Source of the DNA: DATLSM01 sp049585815
GTDB lineage: Bacteria > Actinomycetota > Thermoleophilia > Solirubrobacterales > 70-9
Direction: 5' to 3'
Length of the DNA: 13,921 bases
Assembly: GCA_049585815.1 (NCBI GenBank)
Contig: JBAVAR010000074.1
Coordinates: 1-13,921, forward strand
Part shown: positions 13,898-13,921 of the stretch, in pieces
How positions within the stretch are numbered: the first letter of the stretch is position 1
Layout of the letters: every line of letters starts with the position of its first letter
Notes under the pieces: generated by a model
Databases searched by the model: none
What the model was told of the DNA's origin: nothing
Seen by the model: only the letters and a program-made list of their open reading frames with translations
Translations under genes and position numbers: made by a program

Positions 13898-13921
13898 TAC
13901 TACTACTACTACTACTACTAC
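13898..13921 (+). repeat. (TAC)8 trinucleotide tract at the window end
   Basis: Eight TAC units run to the last base. GGGAGGGG (13883-13890) and a GTG at 13892 lie just before and would read GTG CAC followed by Tyr codons. This may be the start of a gene with a poly-Tyr beginning or a low-complexity artefact at a contig edge; the tract is cut by the window. Confidence 0.7.

Noticed and set aside
1..13921. CRISPR array or insertion sequence with terminal repeats
   Set aside because: No regularly spaced repeats and no transposase with flanking inverted repeats were seen on either strand.

Overview
The window looks like a high-GC actinobacterial chromosome segment, most likely Thermoleophilia/Solirubrobacterales. 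The grounds are strong G/C bias at third codon positions, large secreted multi-domain proteins (beta-propeller, DUF11, IPT/TIG) of a style common in that class, a Replic_Relax gene, and a PadR regulator next to a deazaflavin (F420)-type nitroreductase-family gene. This assignment comes from family recognition; no search was run.

Left part (1-5905) reads as a decayed integrated conjugative-type element. In order it holds: the last codons of an unidentified gene (1-77); the 3' half of a MocR/PdxR-type GntR-aminotransferase regulator without its DNA-binding half (about 114-797); a perfect intrinsic-terminator hairpin (1026-1054); a Replic_Relax gene (1115-1798) overlapping a small gene broken by a one-base frameshift in a GA run (1798-2104); a minus-strand secreted Fn3-like/IPT protein (2356-3666); a 5'-truncated, twice-frameshifted TraA-like relaxase-helicase (3708-4570); a DUF3800 protein (4589-5272) with a terminator-like hairpin; and about 560 bases without a credible gene that carry two interleaved perfect inverted repeats (5506-5549). 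The segment ends at 5864-5905 in an exact-looking 3' half of tRNA-Asp, from the anticodon loop to the discriminator base, with no 5' half. That is the usual footprint of a tRNA-targeting integrase. By orientation it marks the right border of an element extending to the left.

Region 5906-6370 holds a tandem TGGGTACCA repeat, a frameshifted minus-strand gene fragment, and two palindromes just upstream of the next gene.

Right part (6371-13834) looks like intact chromosome. Three co-directional genes, with a 4-base overlap and a 6-base gap, encode secreted proteins: an eight-repeat propeller-like protein (728 aa), a 1062-aa protein with an N-terminal DUF11-like domain and four modules of about 220-240 residues, and a 262-aa exported protein. 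They are probably co-transcribed and may form an extracellular or surface assembly of unknown function. Next comes a likely two-gene operon of a PadR regulator and a deazaflavin-dependent nitroreductase-family protein, preceded by near-palindromic operator candidates. The window ends in a (TAC)8 tract.

The best candidates for something undescribed are the three-gene secreted operon with its fourfold-repeated protein, and the interleaved inverted-repeat element at 5506-5549. The best supported evolutionary story is the decayed element bounded by the tRNA-Asp fragment.
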